DNA of 6,945 nucleotides from Puniceicoccales bacterium. Its GTDB lineage: Bacteria; Verrucomicrobiota; Verrucomicrobiia; Opitutales; UBA953. Below the pieces are notes generated by a model. That model had not been told where the DNA came from. It worked only from the letters and a program-made list of their open reading frames with translations, and searched no databases. Below are positions 5,214 through 6,945 of the stretch, one piece after another. The DNA lies in contig JAITPT010000298.1 of the NCBI GenBank assembly GCA_031289285.1, positions 1 to 6,945 of the forward strand, read 5' to 3'. The first letter of the stretch is position 1; each line of letters begins with the position of its first letter. A program made the position numbers and the translations under genes.

Positions 5214-6806
5214 ATGTCCTCCAAACCAAACACCAAACCCGCCGCAAAACCTGCCGCCGAAAAACCCGCCGCCGTCGCCGCCGCCGTTGCCGTTGACGTC
5301 GCGTCCGAAACCCTCTCCGACATCGGTCTCGTCGGTCTCGCTGTCATGGGGCAAAATCTCGCGCTCAACATCGCCGACCACGGTTTCGCCATCTCGGTCT
5401 ATAATCGCACCACCGAAAAAACTACCGCCTTCCTCGCCAAAAATCCTGCGACCCCCGGCAAGCTCTCCGGCTTCTCCGAACTCAGTGCATTTGTCGCCTC
5501 TATCAAACGCCCGCGAAAAATCATCCTCCTCGTCAAAGCGGGGCAGGGCACCGACGACGTCATCGAGGGCCTCGTGCCGTTGCTCGACAAAGACGACATC
5601 ATCATAGACGGCGGTAATTCGCAATGGACGGACACCATCCGCCGCGAAAAAACGCTTCGCGAGCGCGGCCTGCGTTTCATCGGCAGCGGAGTCAGCGGCG
5701 GCGAAGAGGGCGCACGTTTCGGCCCTGCGCTCATGCCCGGTGGCGACAAAGGTGCTTACAAAGAACTTGAAAAAATCTGGAATGCCATCGCCGCCAAAGT
5801 TGACAAAACCACAGGCCGCCCGCTCGTGGGTGCCGCGCCCGGCAAGCCCGTCAAAGGCGGTGTCCCCTGCGCCGCATACATCGGCGAAAACGGAGCCGGC
5901 CACTACGTCAAGATGGTTCACAACGGCATCGAATACGGCGATATGCAGATGATATGCGAAGCCTATTCACTCCTGAGCAACATCCTCGGACTCAAGCCCG
6001 TCGAGATGGGCGAGATTTTTAGCCAGTGGAATAAAGGCGCACTCGACAGTTTCCTCGTCGAAATCACCGCCGACATTCTCAAACAAAAAGACCCCGCCAC
6101 AAAAAAACCTTTTGTTGACATCGTCCTCGACACCGCTGGGCAAAAAGGCACTGGCAAATGGACCTCCGTGAGTGCCCTCGACATGGGCGTCCCCGCGCCG
6201 ACTATCGCCGAGTCTGTTTTCGCCCGCTGTCTCTCCGCCGTAAAAGAGGAGCGCGTCGCCGCCTCAAAAATCCTCAAAGGTCCCAAGCAAGTGAAATACG
6301 CAGGCGACCCCAAAGCGCTTGTGAGTGCTATTCACGACGCGCTTTATTGCTCGAAGATTTGTTCTTACGCGCAGGGTTTTCAGCTTATACGTGAGGCGCA
6401 AAACATCTATAAATGGAAACTCGACTTTGGTAAAATTGCGCAAATCTGGCGTGGCGGCTGTATCATCCGTGCCGCGTTTTTGCAAAAAATCACCGAGGCT
6501 TACCAAGCTGACCCCAAGCTCGCCAATCTTCTCCTCGACCCGTATTTCAACAAGACCATTCAAAAAGCGCAGGCAAACTGGCGCAAAGTTGTCTCTTTGG
6601 CGGTGGAAACGGGTGTCAGCATCCCCACTTTTGCTTCCGCGCTCGCCTACTACGACGGCTACCGCGCCGCACGTTTGCCCGCCAATCTCTTGCAAAGCCA
6701 ACGTGACTATTTTGGCGCCCACACCTACGAGCGTGTTGACCAAAAACGCGGCAAGTTTTTCCACATAGATTGGCCTCTCCCCAATCGCCCCCAGCTCGAA
6801 GCGTAA
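5214..6806 (+). CDS. gnd: 6-phosphogluconate dehydrogenase, decarboxylating
   Basis: 530 residues; the usual enzyme has about 470-490. It oxidises and decarboxylates 6-phosphogluconate to ribulose 5-phosphate, making NADPH in the pentose phosphate pathway. Landmarks: dinucleotide fold GLVGLAVMGQN (38-48), NRT (64-66) for the NADP phosphate, GSGVSGGEEGAR (157-168), and KMVHNGIEYGDMQ with catalytic K233, N237 and E240 (K183 and E190 in sheep numbering). The all-helical domain follows, then the C-terminal tail DYFGAHTYERVD and HIDWP. Two oddities: a low-complexity N-terminal extension of about 34 residues (TKPAAKPAAEKPAAVAAA...), and an insertion of about 18 residues at 198-215 (KTTGRPLVGAAPGKPVKG) between the Rossmann domain and the active-site block. 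The ATG at 5214 has no Shine-Dalgarno; the next in-frame ATG (5346, M45) would cut into the NADP motif, so 5214 is kept. No hairpin terminator is evident after the stop. Confidence 0.96.
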   Translation: MSSKPNTKPAAKPAAEKPAAVAAAVAVDVASETLSDIGLVGLAVMGQNLALNIADHGFAISVYNRTTEKTTAFLAKNPATPGKLSGFSELSAFVASIKRPRKIILLVKAGQGTDDVIEGLVPLLDKDDIIIDGGNSQWTDTIRREKTLRERGLRFIGSGVSGGEEGARFGPALMPGGDKGAYKELEKIWNAIAAKVDKTTGRPLVGAAPGKPVKGGVPCAAYIGENGAGHYVKMVHNGIEYGDMQMICEAYSLLSNILGLKPVEMGEIFSQWNKGALDSFLVEITADILKQKDPATKKPFVDIVLDTAGQKGTGKWTSVSALDMGVPAPTIAESVFARCLSAVKEERVAASKILKGPKQVKYAGDPKALVSAIHDALYCSKICSYAQGFQLIREAQNIYKWKLDFGKIAQIWRGGCIIRAAFLQKITEAYQADPKLANLLLDPYFNKTIQKAQANWRKVVSLAVETGVSIPTFASALAYYDGYRAARLPANLLQSQRDYFGAHTYERVDQKRGKFFHIDWPLPNRPQLEA

Positions 6807-6822
6807 AAAACGCAAAGTTTGG

Positions 6823-6845
6823 AACCACGAATAAACACGAATGGG
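6823..6845. repeat. Dispersed repeat word CCACGAATAAACACGAAT
   Basis: AACCACGAATAAACACGAATGGG lies 17 bases after the gnd stop. It has the same grammar as the hairpin arms of copies A and B (CCACAAAAGAACACAAAA), agreeing at most positions apart from G/A and T/A exchanges. I recall similar words as common in Verrucomicrobia intergenic DNA. The remainder of the window, to 6945, shows no gene, tRNA or terminator that I can support. Confidence 0.45.
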
Positions 6846-6945
6846 CACTCCTAAAAATAAATCTGGTTCATCGCTATTTTGAGTGAGAGCGTTGGTGCAG
6901 CAGCCAAATAGGCGGTAGCGGAGGTGGCGGACGGTTTGAGTCCCA

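Noticed and set aside
5205..5921. 238-codon - strand frame over gnd
   Set aside because: Antisense shadow of a gene with complete 6-phosphogluconate dehydrogenase motifs.
6918..6945. Possible tRNA: GCGGAGGTGGCGGA looks like a tRNA-Leu 5' end, and GGTTTGAGTCCC like a T arm
   Set aside because: As a Leu 5' end the D-arm GG and CGC partners are missing. As a T arm only two pairs form (third and fourth are C-C and A-A) and the invariant C56 is T. The window ends here, so neither reading can be supported.

Overview
The window looks like a piece of chromosome from a Verrucomicrobia-type bacterium, most likely of the Opitutaceae. That assignment is inference. It rests on GC-rich, C-ending codon use, starts without Shine-Dalgarno sequences, an exported DUF1080 (3-keto-disaccharide hydrolase family) protein, and gene-free DNA filled with short word-like repeats. 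No marker gene in the window proves it. All six protein genes read on the + strand.

Layout. (1) 1-321: 3' end of rtcB, the RNA ligase, cut by the window edge. (2) 322-666: no gene; a G-quadruplex-type G tract, then repeat copy A, which ends in a 26-bp perfect inverted repeat. (3) 667-1851: an exported protein with an HEWLH zinc-peptidase motif and visibly lower GC than the downstream genes. (4) 1852-2368: no gene; an 11-bp tandem repeat, repeat copy B in the same orientation as A, an ATCCTGTC repeat, an 8-bp CCC-phased tandem repeat, and a short inverted fragment of the A/B head. (5) 2396-5079: exported DUF1080 protein, ndk and an exported galM-type aldose 1-epimerase, closely spaced and ended by a clear intrinsic terminator at 5095-5130. 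(6) 5214-6806: gnd, 6-phosphogluconate dehydrogenase, with an N-terminal extension and an internal insertion. (7) 6807-6945: no gene seen; a short dispersed-repeat word and an unexplained G-rich end.

How the genes fit together. The DUF1080 protein and the mutarotase both carry export signals and would act on sugars outside the cytoplasm. Gnd works on the resulting carbon in the oxidative pentose phosphate pathway. Ndk and RtcB are housekeeping functions in nucleotide and RNA metabolism. I see no defence system, phage, transposase or CRISPR array.

The least ordinary part is 372-2308. A compositionally different putative metallopeptidase gene sits between two direct copies of a roughly 200-bp hairpin-bearing repeat, with a third, inverted fragment beyond. 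The two hairpins differ by a compensatory base-pair change. This could be a gene cassette moved or fixed by repeats, or simply a gene between two members of an abundant intergenic repeat family.
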